NCBI RefSeq assembly: GCF_900105905.1
Contig: NZ_FNSV01000005.1
Coordinates: forward strand, 2,604,001-2,668,000
Direction of reading: 5' to 3'
Origin: Rhodococcus koreensis
GTDB taxonomy: Bacteria > Actinomycetota > Actinomycetes > Mycobacteriales > Mycobacteriaceae
DNA: 64,000 nucleotides
The translations under genes were made by a program, and so were the position numbers. The notes under the pieces are model-generated. The model did not search any database, had not been told where the DNA came from, and saw only the letters and a list, made by a program, of their open reading frames with translations. Shown here one piece after another: positions 8,752 to 17,394 of the stretch (position 1 is the stretch's first letter; each line of letters opens with the position of its first letter).

Positions 8752-9483
8752 GTGATTGTGCAGGCAGCATCGGATTCCGTGACCAACCTCGCGTTGTTGC
8801 CGGGATTCCTCGACCCGGTGAACCTCCTCAACTCCTTCGGCACGTGGGTGCTCGTCGGACTCCTCCTGGTCGTCTTCATCGAGTCGGGTTTGCTGTTCCC
8901 CCTGCTCCCCGGCGACTCGCTCCTCTTCACCGCGGGACTCATCGCGGCGTCGAAGTCGACGGAGATCGAACCGTTCGCTCCCCTCTGGGCGCTGCTGGTT
9001 CTGATCCCGATCGCCGCGATCCTCGGCGACCAGGTCGGCTTCTTCATCGGCAGCAAGGGCGGGACCGCCCTGTTCAAGAGCGACGACGCGCGGTTCTTCA
9101 AGAAGAAGTACATCGACGAGTCGCACGCCTTCTTCGAGAAGCACGGCCCCATCACCATCATCCTGGCCCGGTTCGTTCCGATCGTGCGCACGTTCGCGCC
9201 GGTCGTCGCGGGTGCGTCGCGGATGAAGTACCCCCTGTTCCTGACGTACAACATCGTGGGCGGCATCCTGTGGGGCGCCGGCGTCACGCTGCTCGGCTAC
9301 CTGCTCGGGCAGATCGAGTTCATCCGCGACAACGTCGACGTCATCTTCCTGCTGATCGTCTTCGTGTCCGTGCTGCCGATCATCGTCGAGGTGGGCAAGC
9401 GCATCGTGAAGTCCCGCCAGGGCACGAACTCCGCGACCGAGGATCCGCAACCGGTCACCACTCCCACCGATCCGACTTCCTGA
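8752..9483 (+). CDS. DedA-family membrane protein
   Basis: About 243 residues. DedA proteins act in the inner membrane in lipid handling and proton-motive-force upkeep; some are undecaprenyl-phosphate or phospholipid flippases. Visible motifs are FIESGLLFPLLPGDSLLFTAG, GDQVGFFIG and ARFVPIVRTFAPVVAGASRM, the membrane-dipping loop and its conserved arginines. Start is GTG 8752 or GTG 8758, with GAGGG at 8744-8748 fitting the latter better. It is the positional match of Rv0364. A second DedA gene follows 25 nt later. Confidence 0.93.
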   Translation: MIVQAASDSVTNLALLPGFLDPVNLLNSFGTWVLVGLLLVVFIESGLLFPLLPGDSLLFTAGLIAASKSTEIEPFAPLWALLVLIPIAAILGDQVGFFIGSKGGTALFKSDDARFFKKKYIDESHAFFEKHGPITIILARFVPIVRTFAPVVAGASRMKYPLFLTYNIVGGILWGAGVTLLGYLLGQIEFIRDNVDVIFLLIVFVSVLPIIVEVGKRIVKSRQGTNSATEDPQPVTTPTDPTS

Positions 9484-9508
9484 CACCGATCGGGGTAGCG
9501 CACTGACG

Positions 9509-10174
9509 ATGGTCACCACGGCAGCAGGCAGCTTCGGGCCTCTCGTCTCGGCCGGCCCAGCGCTGGTCTGGGTCGTCGTCCTCGCGTTCGTGTTCATCGA
9601 GTGCGCGGTGATCCTGGGTCTGTTCCTGCCCGGCGACTCGATGCTGATCACCGCCGGAATCGTGCTGTCCAACCACGCGTCGGGCTCCGGCCACGTGTGG
9701 GCGCTGTCGGTCGGGGCGATGATCGCCGCCATCTGCGGAAATCAGGTGGGGTACGTCATCGGTCACCGCACCGGCAACCGCATCCACGCCCGCAAGGGCG
9801 GGAAATATCTCAACTACGCCAACCTCCACAAGGTGAATGTCCTGCTGGAGAAGCACGGCTTCTGGGCAGTTCTCGTCGCGCGCTGGATTCCGTGGATCCG
9901 CACCCTGTGCCCGCTGGTCGCCGGTGCGGCCAAGATGAACCACACCAAATACACGATCGCCAGTACTATCGGCGCCATCTTCTGGGCGCCCGTACTGCTG
10001 CTCATCGGCTTCTACTTCGGCTCGTTCCTCGACCGGGTGTCGTGGCTGATGCCGGCGGTGCTCGCCGGGATGGTCACACTGCTGGTGATCGGCACGGCCC
10101 TCGGGGTGTGGCACTACCGGCAGGAGATGGCGCGGCCACCCGAAGATGTGGCCGTCGAAGAAGTACTGGACTAG
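9509..10174 (+). CDS. DedA-family membrane protein, second copy
   Basis: 221 residues. Key motifs parallel the first copy: FIECAVILGLFLPGDSMLIT, GNQVGYVIG and ARWIPWIRTLCPLVAGAAKM. The two differ clearly in sequence, so this is an old tandem pair rather than a recent duplication. Close spacing (25 nt) suggests one transcript. The stop TAG lies inside a CTAG shared with the stop of the CobW remnant on the other strand. Confidence 0.92.
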   Translation: MVTTAAGSFGPLVSAGPALVWVVVLAFVFIECAVILGLFLPGDSMLITAGIVLSNHASGSGHVWALSVGAMIAAICGNQVGYVIGHRTGNRIHARKGGKYLNYANLHKVNVLLEKHGFWAVLVARWIPWIRTLCPLVAGAAKMNHTKYTIASTIGAIFWAPVLLLIGFYFGSFLDRVSWLMPAVLAGMVTLLVIGTALGVWHYRQEMARPPEDVAVEEVLD

Positions 10175-10957
10175 TGCCGATGCACCGGCTCCCACGCGGG
10201 CAGCGGGTCGTCGAACCGCACCCACGCCGCCGGTCCTGACGCCAGCTCGTCGTCCGTGAGCAGCGCCGGGTCGAGGATCCGCCGCGGTCCGTCGGGATCG
10301 AGGCGGACGCCGATGAACACGATCTCCTGCCCCGGACGTTCGTCCGTGGACGCCCACAGCTGGGCGGGTTCGATCACGAGATTCGGGCCGGCCTGCGACC
10401 AGACGGCGGCGAGGCCGGGGCGGCTCGCGATCCAGCAGAAGCCCTTGCTGCGGAGCAGGCCGGTGAACCGTCCCAGCGCCTGCTCGAGCCGTGCCCGGGT
10501 GGAACGGCCGCGACGCCCGGTAGGTGACGCTGCGGATGCCGTATTCCTCGGTTTCCGGGGTGTGCCCCGCGGCCAGTTCCTCCGCCCACCCGGGCAGCTC
10601 GGCCGACGCCTCCGGGTCGTACAGACCCGTGCCGAGTACCTCGCCGGGATCGACGACGCCGCGCGTGGTGCGCAGCAGTGTCGCGGCGGGGTTGAGTCTG
10701 CGCAGAGCAGCTTCGACCGCGCCGGCGGCACTCTCGCTCACCAGATCCGTCTTGTTGAGCAGGACGACGTCGGCGAACTCCACCTGATCGACGAGGAGGT
10801 CGGAGATGCTGCGCTCGTCGCCCTCCCCCGCCTCGAGATTCCGGTCGTCGAGACGCTCACCCCTGGCCAGTTCGCCGAGGAACGTCGACGCATCCACCAC
10901 CGTCACCATCGTGTCGAGGGCGGCGACCGAGCCGAGGCTGAACCCCGGCTCGTGCGA
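10171..10957 (-). pseudogene. CobW/COG0523 GTPase pseudogene (5' deleted, frameshifted)
   Basis: Remnant of a CobW-type metallochaperone GTPase. The recognisable part begins at SHEPGFSLGSVAALDTMVTV, directly after the stop codon of the upstream monooxygenase. The N-terminal ~100 residues with the Walker A loop and CxCC motif are missing. LLNKTDLV (NKxD) remains. At about 10498-10504 the frame breaks after RASRPFHP. Removing one G from a GGG run would restore FHPARLEQALGRFTGLLRSK, which continues to the stop at 10171 (AWEPVHRH). No start codon for the full protein remains. A sequencing error could explain the frameshift but not the lost N-terminus. Confidence 0.85.
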
Positions 10958-12313
10958 CTACAGCGCGACGGTGGCCGACGCGTCCGCGTACTGGCTCTCG
11001 GGGCGCGGCAACCCGAAGTGGTCGCGCAGCGTGGTGCCCGAGTACTCGGTGCGGAACAGTCCACGCTCCTGCAGGATCGGGACCACCTTCTGCGCGAACA
11101 CCTCGAGGCCGCCCGGGTAGTACGGCGGCATGACATTGAACCCGTCCGCCGCGCCCTGCGTGAACCATTCCTCGATGGTGTCGGCGACCTGCACCGGCGT
11201 CCCGACGACGACCCGGTGCCCGCGCGCACCTGCAAGACGGTGCAGCAGTCCGCGCAGCGTCGGGTTCTCCCGCTCGACGATGCCGGCGATCACCTGCAGA
11301 CGGCTCTGCTTGTTGTCCGTGACATCGCCGGCGTCCCCGAACAGTCCGGCAGGCACGGGGGCGTCGAGATCGAGGTGCCGCACGCTCGAGCCGGTGAGAG
11401 CCTCGAGTTGGGCGATCCCGTACTCGGGCGAGGTCAGTTCGTTGAACTCCCGCTCCAGGTCCCGCGCCTCGGCCTCGGTGTCGCCGAGGAACGGGCTGAT
11501 GCCGGGAAGGATCTTCACGTGCTCCGGGTTGCGGCCGAACTGCACCGCGCGCTGCTTGACGTCGGCGTAGAACGCCTGCCCGTCCGACAACCGCTGGTGC
11601 GCGGTGAAAATGGCCTCGGCGTACTGTCCCGCGAACGCGCGGCCCTCGTTGGACGCACCCGCCTGCACCAGCACCGGGTGTCCCTGCGGCGAGCGCGGCG
11701 CGTTGAACGGTCCCCGCACCCGCAGGTGGCGTCCGACGTAGTTGATCTCGTGGATCTTCGACGGGTCCGCGTAGATGCCTGCGGCCTTGTCGATCAGGAT
11801 GGCGTCGTCCTCCCAGCTGTCCCACAGCTTGACGGTCGCGTCGACGAATTCCCGCGCCCGCGCGTAGCGGTCGGCGTGGTCCGGATGGCTGGGCAGTCCG
11901 AAGTTGGCCGCCGCCACCTCGGTTCCGGTGGTCACGATGTTCCAGCCGGCCCGGCCTCGGGAGATGTGATCGAGGGACGCGAACAGCCGTGCGAGGTTGT
12001 AGGGCTCGAAGTACGTCGTGGACGCGGTCGCGATCAGCCCGATCCGTTCGGTGGCCGTCGCGATGGCCGTCAGCAGCGTGATGGGCTCGAGTGCCCCGGC
12101 GGCACCGTGCTCGACGTCGCTGCGCAGGGCGGGGCCGTCTGCGAAGAAGATCGCGTCCAGCTTCGCGGCTTCCGCTGTCTGCGCGATCTCCTGGAAGTAG
12201 GAGACGTCGTACAGGCGCTCGGGCGTCGTGAGCGGGTGCCGCCACGCCGACTCGTGGTGCCCGGCCGGGTAGATGAACGCGTTGAGACTCAGCTGCCGCT
12301 GTTGATCTGACAT
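10958..12313 (-). CDS. LLM-class flavin-dependent monooxygenase (NtaA/SnaA/DszA type)
   Basis: 451 residues, the usual length for this bacterial-luciferase-like family. It uses reduced FMN and oxygen on substrates such as nitrilotriacetate, sulfones or alkylated amines. Motifs are LDAIFFADGPALR, TASTTYFEPYNLARLFASLD, SRGRAGWNIVTT, HPVLVQAGASNEGR and, near the end, MPPYYPGGLEVF. Start is ATG 12313. It follows the GH76 gene by 67 nt on the same strand and ends directly against the CobW remnant. The flavin reductase partner is not adjacent. Substrate unknown. Confidence 0.92.
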   Translation of the reverse strand: MSDQQRQLSLNAFIYPAGHHESAWRHPLTTPERLYDVSYFQEIAQTAEAAKLDAIFFADGPALRSDVEHGAAGALEPITLLTAIATATERIGLIATASTTYFEPYNLARLFASLDHISRGRAGWNIVTTGTEVAAANFGLPSHPDHADRYARAREFVDATVKLWDSWEDDAILIDKAAGIYADPSKIHEINYVGRHLRVRGPFNAPRSPQGHPVLVQAGASNEGRAFAGQYAEAIFTAHQRLSDGQAFYADVKQRAVQFGRNPEHVKILPGISPFLGDTEAEARDLEREFNELTSPEYGIAQLEALTGSSVRHLDLDAPVPAGLFGDAGDVTDNKQSRLQVIAGIVERENPTLRGLLHRLAGARGHRVVVGTPVQVADTIEEWFTQGAADGFNVMPPYYPGGLEVFAQKVVPILQERGLFRTEYSGTTLRDHFGLPRPESQYADASATVAL

Positions 12314-12380
12314 AACGAACTGTCTAACAGCGCCGAATCCGGGGCGATACGGTTAATTTTCGCGTGATTCGAACCGTCGC

Positions 12381-13499
12381 CTAGCGTCGCGGATACCCCG
12401 CCGCGGACACCATGTGCGCGGCCTCCATCAGCATCCAGCCACCGAGCTGCACGGACATGTCGCGTTCCGGGATCCCGGACGAGCGCACGGTGCCCCCCGT
12501 GAACGTGGCGATTCCCCCGCCCATCCCCGGCAGCTGCGCCTGCCGGGTCCAATCGTGGCCGAACAGCGGCTGCCCCTCGATCTGCAGCCGGTTCTCCCAC
12601 GCCGATTCCGCGGAGGTCAGCACGAGCTGGGCGGCGATCTCCCGGGCCCGGATGTCGGCGGGCGACTCCCACGGCAGCATCACCGCGGTCAGCGCCAGAT
12701 ACCGTGCGAGGATCCCGTTGAACAGGCCGCCGTCTCCCCCACCGCCGCCGTCGATGACGCCGTGGGGTGCGAGGTGTTCGTCGATGGCGTCGACCAGCCG
12801 GTGGGTCCGGTTGCGGTGCCGGGGCGAACCGAGGCGCACGGCAAGTTCGGTTTCGAGTCCGAGCACGACGCCCTGACAGTAGGAGTAGATGTTCTTTTCG
12901 ATCTCGCCGCCGGGGTGGATGCCGTCGGCGATCAGGTTGGTGTGCACGTCCCGCAGCGTGTCGTCGATCCAGTCGGCGGTGGCCTGGGCGCGCCACAGCT
13001 TTCCGGTGCGGGCCAGCATGATCCCGGCCGGTCCGTTGGCGGGCGCGTTGTAGAAATTCGAGCCCTTCCGCCACGGGATGCCGCCTCCGGCCTCGGGCGC
13101 CCAGGCGTCGAACAACTGGGATTCGAGCGCCTGCACCGCACTTCTGTTGTCTATGAAGTGCATTCGCTGGGCACGCTCGAGGGCGATCCCCAGCCAGGCC
13201 ATGTCGTCGTAATAGTTGTTGGTCCAGCCCGAGATGTTCCGCAGACGGTGGCTGCGCGCCAGTTTCACGATGCGACGACGACGACGCGGCGTGGGGTCGC
13301 GTTCGAGCGCGTCGACGGCGCAGTCGAGCAGATGGGCCTGCCACCAGTAGTGCCAGCTGAGGAACAGCCGCTCGCGCCGCACCGCCGGCCAGGCGACGAC
13401 GCCCAGGGTGGTGCCCGGGAGCGCCCACAGCCGGCGAAGGTGCCTGCTCACCACCGCTTCTTCAGCGGCGTCCGCGCGCGCCGACCACGAGTCCTGCAT
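12381..13499 (-). CDS. Glycoside hydrolase family 76 protein (Rv0365c-like)
   Basis: 372 residues. GH76 enzymes cut alpha-1,6-mannan. The catalytic Asp pair is visible in WTNNYYDDMAWLG, and the fold shows the typical repeats (GGGIPWRKG, NAPANGPAGIMLAR, FNGILARYLA). No signal peptide is seen, so it is probably cytosolic, as for Rv0365c, to which it corresponds by neighbourhood. It may act on lipomannan or lipoarabinomannan intermediates, but that is inference. The TrmH gene lies 34 nt upstream. Confidence 0.87.
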   Translation of the reverse strand: MQDSWSARADAAEEAVVSRHLRRLWALPGTTLGVVAWPAVRRERLFLSWHYWWQAHLLDCAVDALERDPTPRRRRRIVKLARSHRLRNISGWTNNYYDDMAWLGIALERAQRMHFIDNRSAVQALESQLFDAWAPEAGGGIPWRKGSNFYNAPANGPAGIMLARTGKLWRAQATADWIDDTLRDVHTNLIADGIHPGGEIEKNIYSYCQGVVLGLETELAVRLGSPRHRNRTHRLVDAIDEHLAPHGVIDGGGGGDGGLFNGILARYLALTAVMLPWESPADIRAREIAAQLVLTSAESAWENRLQIEGQPLFGHDWTRQAQLPGMGGGIATFTGGTVRSSGIPERDMSVQLGGWMLMEAAHMVSAAGYPRR

Positions 13500-13533
13500 A
13501 AGAGTTGATCTTGCCTATTCGCCGGGGGTTCCG

Positions 13534-14226
13534 CTACCACGCACGACCGAGGTCGGCGTGCTGACGAACCCACGCATGCATGGCGATTCCTGCGGCGACA
13601 CCCGCGTTGATGCTGCGGGTGGAACCGAACTGCGCGATCGACACCGTCATCGCCGCAACCTCTTTCGCCTGGTCGGTGACTCCCGGCCCCTCCTGCCCGA
13701 ACAGGAGCACACAGTCGCGGGGCAGGCTCGCCGTCTCGAGCGGCACCGACCCGGGCGTGTTGTCGACGGCCACGATGGTGAGACCTCTCTCACGTGCGAA
13801 GTCGACGAGGCCGTCGACGTCCGGGTGGTGGAGGACGTGCTGGTACCGGTCGGTGACCATGGCGCCGCGCCGGTTCCAGCGTCGGCGTCCCACGATGTGG
13901 ACCGCCGCGGCGGCGAACGCGTTGGCGGTGCGCACCACCGTCCCGATGTTCGCGTCGTGCCCGAAGTTCTCGATGGCCACGTGGAGCGGGTGGCGACGGC
14001 TGTCGATGTCCGCGACGATCGCTTCCCGCGTCCAGTACCGGTAGGCGTCGACCACGTTGCGGCGATCGCCACCGGCCAGCAGTTCGGGGTCGTACCGCAG
14101 GTCGGTGGGGGCCGGGGTGTCGTGCTCCTCGGTCCACGGGCCGACGCCGTTCGGGTTCTCTCCCCATTCGGTGGGACCCGTCTCGGCGACCTCGACCTCC
14201 ACCGGGCCCGTCTCGACTCCGCTCAC
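13534..14226 (-). CDS. SpoU/TrmH-family RNA 2'-O-methyltransferase (Rv0380c-like)
   Basis: 230 residues. It transfers methyl from S-adenosylmethionine to a ribose 2'-OH in tRNA or rRNA. The three SPOUT knot motifs are present: NIGTVVRTANAF with its catalytic Arg, CVLLFGQEGPGVT, and RSINAGVAAGIAMHAW. The first ~55 residues are acidic and outside the fold. Start is GTG 14226, 4 nt after the lipoprotein gene, so the two are probably co-transcribed. RNA target unknown. Confidence 0.92.
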   Translation of the reverse strand: MSGVETGPVEVEVAETGPTEWGENPNGVGPWTEEHDTPAPTDLRYDPELLAGGDRRNVVDAYRYWTREAIVADIDSRRHPLHVAIENFGHDANIGTVVRTANAFAAAAVHIVGRRRWNRRGAMVTDRYQHVLHHPDVDGLVDFARERGLTIVAVDNTPGSVPLETASLPRDCVLLFGQEGPGVTDQAKEVAAMTVSIAQFGSTRSINAGVAAGIAMHAWVRQHADLGRAW

Positions 14227-14230
14227 GACG

Positions 14231-14833
14231 TCAGAACGTCTTGTTCGAATCGGGGGCGACGGTGAATCCGTGCGACGTCTCGTCGTTGGTGCACGTGACG
14301 GCCGTGGCGGTGGTGCCGCAGGTGTAGCCGAGCTTCGTCAGTTTCGACCCGGCGGGCAGTGCCGCGTCCGGTTCGTCGCCGCCCGAGGTGTAGACGAGGC
14401 CGCCCGCGCACATGAACGACGCCTCGCCGTCGTCCTCGACGCGGATGCCGTGACCCCAGTCGACCATGCAGTCGTCCGGGCGCGGCGGCACCGGGCTCGT
14501 CGACCCCTGGCAGCCGGCCTCGGTGCGGTTCGGCAGCTTGATGATGCCGCACTGGAACCCGCCGTCCGGGGACGTGAAGAAGTACGACTCGTTGTGCTCG
14601 TACGGGACGTCGACGAGCGTCGTGGTCGGCGCTTCCGTCGTCGTCGGCGGCGGCGGCGCGACGGTCGTGGTCGTGGTGGTCGGCGGAACCGTCGTCGTGG
14701 TGGTGGTCACAGGGGCCGCGGCCGTCGTCGTGGACGTCGGCGGAGCCACCGCGTCCGAGGACCCACCACACCCTGCGAGCATCATGGCCGAGCCAATGCT
14801 CAGACACACCAACGACACCCGACGCCACGCCAT
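14231..14833 (-). CDS. Thr-rich putative lipoprotein
   Basis: 200 residues. The signal sequence runs MAWRRVSLVCLSIGSAMMLA and ends in the lipobox LAGC. About 50 residues of Thr/Pro-rich linker follow, then a C-terminal domain of about 125 residues with at least five cysteines (FQCGIIKL, AGCQGS, DDCMVDW, FMCAGG, YTCGTTATAVTC). ATG 14833 was chosen because GGAGG precedes it at good spacing. Surface lipoproteins of this shape are common in Rhodococcus; function unknown. It sits 4 nt before the TrmH gene. Confidence 0.82.
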   Translation of the reverse strand: MAWRRVSLVCLSIGSAMMLAGCGGSSDAVAPPTSTTTAAAPVTTTTTTVPPTTTTTTVAPPPPTTTEAPTTTLVDVPYEHNESYFFTSPDGGFQCGIIKLPNRTEAGCQGSTSPVPPRPDDCMVDWGHGIRVEDDGEASFMCAGGLVYTSGGDEPDAALPAGSKLTKLGYTCGTTATAVTCTNDETSHGFTVAPDSNKTF

Positions 14834-14947
14834 ACGGCCACCTCCACACATGCTTACCTGCTGCCGACACTGCACTCTAACGGCAGTGCGGCGGCGGGGC
14901 CGCTTCGGCGAGGCCGGGACGGGTTAATCTGGAGGTGGAGGCATTCG

Positions 14948-15394
14948 ATGAATCATCAGCGCATCGTGCGGACGGTCTGCTTCGTCACGGTCGGCTACGT
15001 CATCGTCCTCGCCGTCTGGCTGGGATGGTTGATCCAGCACACCCCGCCGGCCACCATCCCGTACCAGATCATGGGATTGGTCGCGGCCTTCGGCTCGGCG
15101 CTGGGATTCGGGATGATGGCGGCCGGGCGGCCCAGCCGCGCCGACCGCAAACTCGAACGGCACGGACTCGAGGGCTGGGCCCGCATCGAGCACGTCACCC
15201 CGCTTCGCCGCACCCCGGACGACGGAGAGCTCACCGAACTGGACCTCCGGCTGACCGTGCCGGGATCGGAGAGTTACGCCGGACGGGTGGTGTACGAGGT
15301 GCGGCGGGAGAACGCGACACGCTTCGTGCCCGGCGAGACGATCACCATCCTGGTGGACCCGGAGGACCGGGACCACATCATGCTCTGCCCGTGA
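14948..15394 (+). CDS. Small membrane protein with two N-terminal helices
   Basis: 148 residues. Two membrane helices (about 9-29 and 37-58) are followed by a soluble domain of about 85 residues that begins with a Gly-rich, basic segment and holds GWARIEHVTPLRR and the ending VPGETITILVDPEDRDHIML. The soluble part looks like DUF3592-type domains, a tentative assignment. GGAGGTGGAGG precedes the ATG. It diverges from the lipoprotein gene. Its end overlaps the 3' end of the convergent lysoplasmalogenase by 17 bp. Confidence 0.78.
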   Translation: MNHQRIVRTVCFVTVGYVIVLAVWLGWLIQHTPPATIPYQIMGLVAAFGSALGFGMMAAGRPSRADRKLERHGLEGWARIEHVTPLRRTPDDGELTELDLRLTVPGSESYAGRVVYEVRRENATRFVPGETITILVDPEDRDHIMLCP

Positions 15395-16109
15395 TCCGGC
15401 GACGCCCGAGCGCGAGCATCCCCTCGACGAGCAGCAGCTGGGCCGCCGCATAGCTGGCGAGGATCGCCCCTTCGGCCGCGGCCCTCCCCCGTTCTCCCCG
15501 GATGAACAAGCGCCGCACCACGATCAGGCCGTCGGAGGCGGTGAACAGCATCCCGCCCACGCCGAGCCAGCTGCGCCGGTCGGTTCCCGGCACGGCCACA
15601 TTCGCGAACACGTCGGCGCCGGGCGCGAGGGACGGGTCGGCCGAGAGGGTCGACGTGGTGCCGAGCAGCGCACCGTACGCGGTCAGCGGTGCGGCGACCT
15701 CCTTCGCCCGCCCGCGGAGAAGCGCCGCCGCGCCTGCCCACCCCGCGAGCCGGGGCAGCAACGCGGGCACGGTGGGCCGGGCGCCGCGGCGCAGCAGCAG
15801 CAGCGCGGAGTAGCCGACCTGCATGACGGCGAACGCGGACGCGCCGCGCACGAGACGGGCGTCGTCGTCGGGGTCGATCATGAAGACGTCCCCCACGGTC
15901 GCGGCGGTGAGACCGGCGAGGAGGAGCGCGACGTCGGCGGGGTCGGTGCCCGCGCGCCGCCGCAGCACCCGGGCGGCGAGCGCGGGCGCGATCAGTGGTT
16001 TCGCCACGCGCTGCAACCGTTCCCGCCCGGTGACGGCTCCGACCACGGTGGCCAGCGTCGCACCGGCGAATACCGCGTGCTCGACACCCCAGTTGTTCTT
16101 CGACTTCAC
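15378..16109 (-). CDS. Lysoplasmalogenase (TMEM86/YhhN family) membrane protein
   Basis: 243 residues with about eight membrane helices. The family hydrolyses the vinyl-ether bond of lysoplasmalogen, though bacterial members often act on other lipids. Typical features are DVALLLAGLTAATVGDVFMI (the Asp-bearing helix), AFAVMQVGYSALLLLRRG and LGVGGMLFTASDGLIVVRRL. GTG 16109 has GGGAGGAAG before it; earlier ATGs give a non-family extension. Substrate in this organism is uncertain. Confidence 0.83.
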   Translation of the reverse strand: MKSKNNWGVEHAVFAGATLATVVGAVTGRERLQRVAKPLIAPALAARVLRRRAGTDPADVALLLAGLTAATVGDVFMIDPDDDARLVRGASAFAVMQVGYSALLLLRRGARPTVPALLPRLAGWAGAAALLRGRAKEVAAPLTAYGALLGTTSTLSADPSLAPGADVFANVAVPGTDRRSWLGVGGMLFTASDGLIVVRRLFIRGERGRAAAEGAILASYAAAQLLLVEGMLALGRRRITGRA

Positions 16110-16211
16110 GTCTTCCTCCCACGCTTTCGGATGTGCCGAGGTTACCGGTCCGAACAGTGGTTGACTGGAGAGTGGATGCCACGGAGAATCCGCGATTGTG
16201 AGGCACAGGTG

Positions 16212-16853
16212 ATGGCAAAACAGGCGCGCGCGGCGGCCACCCGTCATCAAGTATTAGAGGGTGCGGCACTGAGCTTCGAGAAGCTCGGGTACGGCGGCGC
16301 GAGCCTGAGCGGCATCCTCTCCTATGCCGACGTGACGAAGGGCGCCTTGTACTTTCACTTCGAGTCCAAGGAGGCGCTGGCCTGGGCGGTGATCAAGGAG
16401 CAGCACGCGATGGCGATGCTGGCGGCGCAGCGCGTGCTCGCGACGGCGCAGTCACCGACGGAGGCGATCCTGTTGTGCGCCAAGGAGATGGCGCGCCAGC
16501 TGCTGACCGAGCCGATCGTGCGGGCGGGTGTGCGCCTGACCCTCGAACTCGGGACGTCCCGCGGCCCGGCCACCGATCCCTACATCGACTGGACCGACAC
16601 CCTCGTCGCACTCGCGGGCAAGGCAAGGGAGGCCGGGGAACTGCGCGCGACCGTCGATCCCGCGGCGCTGGCCCGTTTCCTGGTCAGTTCGTTCACGGGT
16701 ATGCAGTTGGTGTCCGAGGCGCTGACCGGGCGTGCCGACCTGTACGAGCGGCTGGCCGACATGTGGGGCCTGCTGCTGCCCTCGATCGCATCGCCGGACA
16801 TGCTGCCGCGGCTGCTCGAACTCGCGGCACTGCGCGACGACGTCGCGTCCTGA
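16212..16853 (+). CDS. TetR regulator of the gamma-butyrolactone receptor (ScbR/ArpA) type
   Basis: 213 residues. The N-terminus MAKQARAAATRHQVLEGAA and GILSYADVTKGALYFHFESK closely follow the DNA-binding region of ScbR/ArpA autoregulator receptors of Streptomyces. These release DNA when they bind gamma-butyrolactones made at high cell density. The C-terminal ligand pocket is less conserved. ATG 16212 gives the family N-terminus. No butyrolactone synthase (AfsA type) is seen in the window, so it is an orphan here. It diverges from the lysoplasmalogenase gene, a possible target. Confidence 0.85.
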   Translation: MAKQARAAATRHQVLEGAALSFEKLGYGGASLSGILSYADVTKGALYFHFESKEALAWAVIKEQHAMAMLAAQRVLATAQSPTEAILLCAKEMARQLLTEPIVRAGVRLTLELGTSRGPATDPYIDWTDTLVALAGKAREAGELRATVDPAALARFLVSSFTGMQLVSEALTGRADLYERLADMWGLLLPSIASPDMLPRLLELAALRDDVAS

Positions 16854-16854
16854 C

Positions 16855-17151
16855 TCAGACGCCGGTGTGGGCGGGTTCCTCGGGACCGTCCGGCGCCGGT
16901 TGCGGCAGGTCGAGCGGATGCGACTGCGTCGGCGCCGGCTGGACGACGGCGATGCGTGCGCCGTCCGGAATGGCATCGACGGAGCAGATCGTTCCGAAGA
17001 CGCCGAGCCCGCCGAACAACGCCAGCAGGCCGTAGGCCAGGAACGTCGATGTCCGCTCGACAGCTGATCGTGGTTCGCCCTCCAATGCCATCGTGGTGCG
17101 CCGCGCGTACACGGCCCTTCGCTCTCGGGGATTTCGGCTGCGTTCCACCAT
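16855..17151 (-). CDS. Small single-pass membrane protein
   Basis: 98 residues. A basic N-terminus (VERSRNPRERRAVYARRTTM) precedes one membrane helix (FLAYGLLALFGGLGVFGTIC) and an acidic Pro-rich tail. The GAAGAAGGG ribosome site supports ATG 17151. No family recognised. It converges on the TetR gene with a 1-nt gap. Confidence 0.65.
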   Translation of the reverse strand: MVERSRNPRERRAVYARRTTMALEGEPRSAVERTSTFLAYGLLALFGGLGVFGTICSVDAIPDGARIAVVQPAPTQSHPLDLPQPAPDGPEEPAHTGV

Positions 17152-17327
17152 GTGGCCCTTCTTCGCATGATCGGTCGGTGCGGATGGTGTCGGGTCGACG
17201 CCTACGAGTCTGTCGTGGCGGCGGCCGGGTGTCGCTGCCCCCAGGGATGGAATGCACTCCACCCAGGGTTCGACGGCCCGGCCCGGAACCCCGGGACGTG
17301 GGCGGTTATGATCCGGACCACACCATT

Positions 17328-17364
17328 TGTACGCACAGCGAAAGTTTTGTCCGCTTTGCGTACA
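17328..17364. promoter_or_regulatory. Inverted repeat before the benE-like gene
   Basis: Perfect 8-bp arms TGTACGCA (17328-17335) and TGCGTACA (17357-17364), 21 bp apart, so the half-site centres are 29 bp apart. The site ends 31 bp before the transporter ATG and is a likely operator for a substrate-responsive regulator. The rest of the gap 17152-17394 shows nothing else definite. Confidence 0.6.
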
Positions 17365-17394
17365 TCGTGAGCATTTCCCGAGCAGGAAGGCCTC

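Noticed and set aside
10256..12310. 684-codon rightward frame
   Set aside because: Antisense to the flavin monooxygenase; no domain recognisable.
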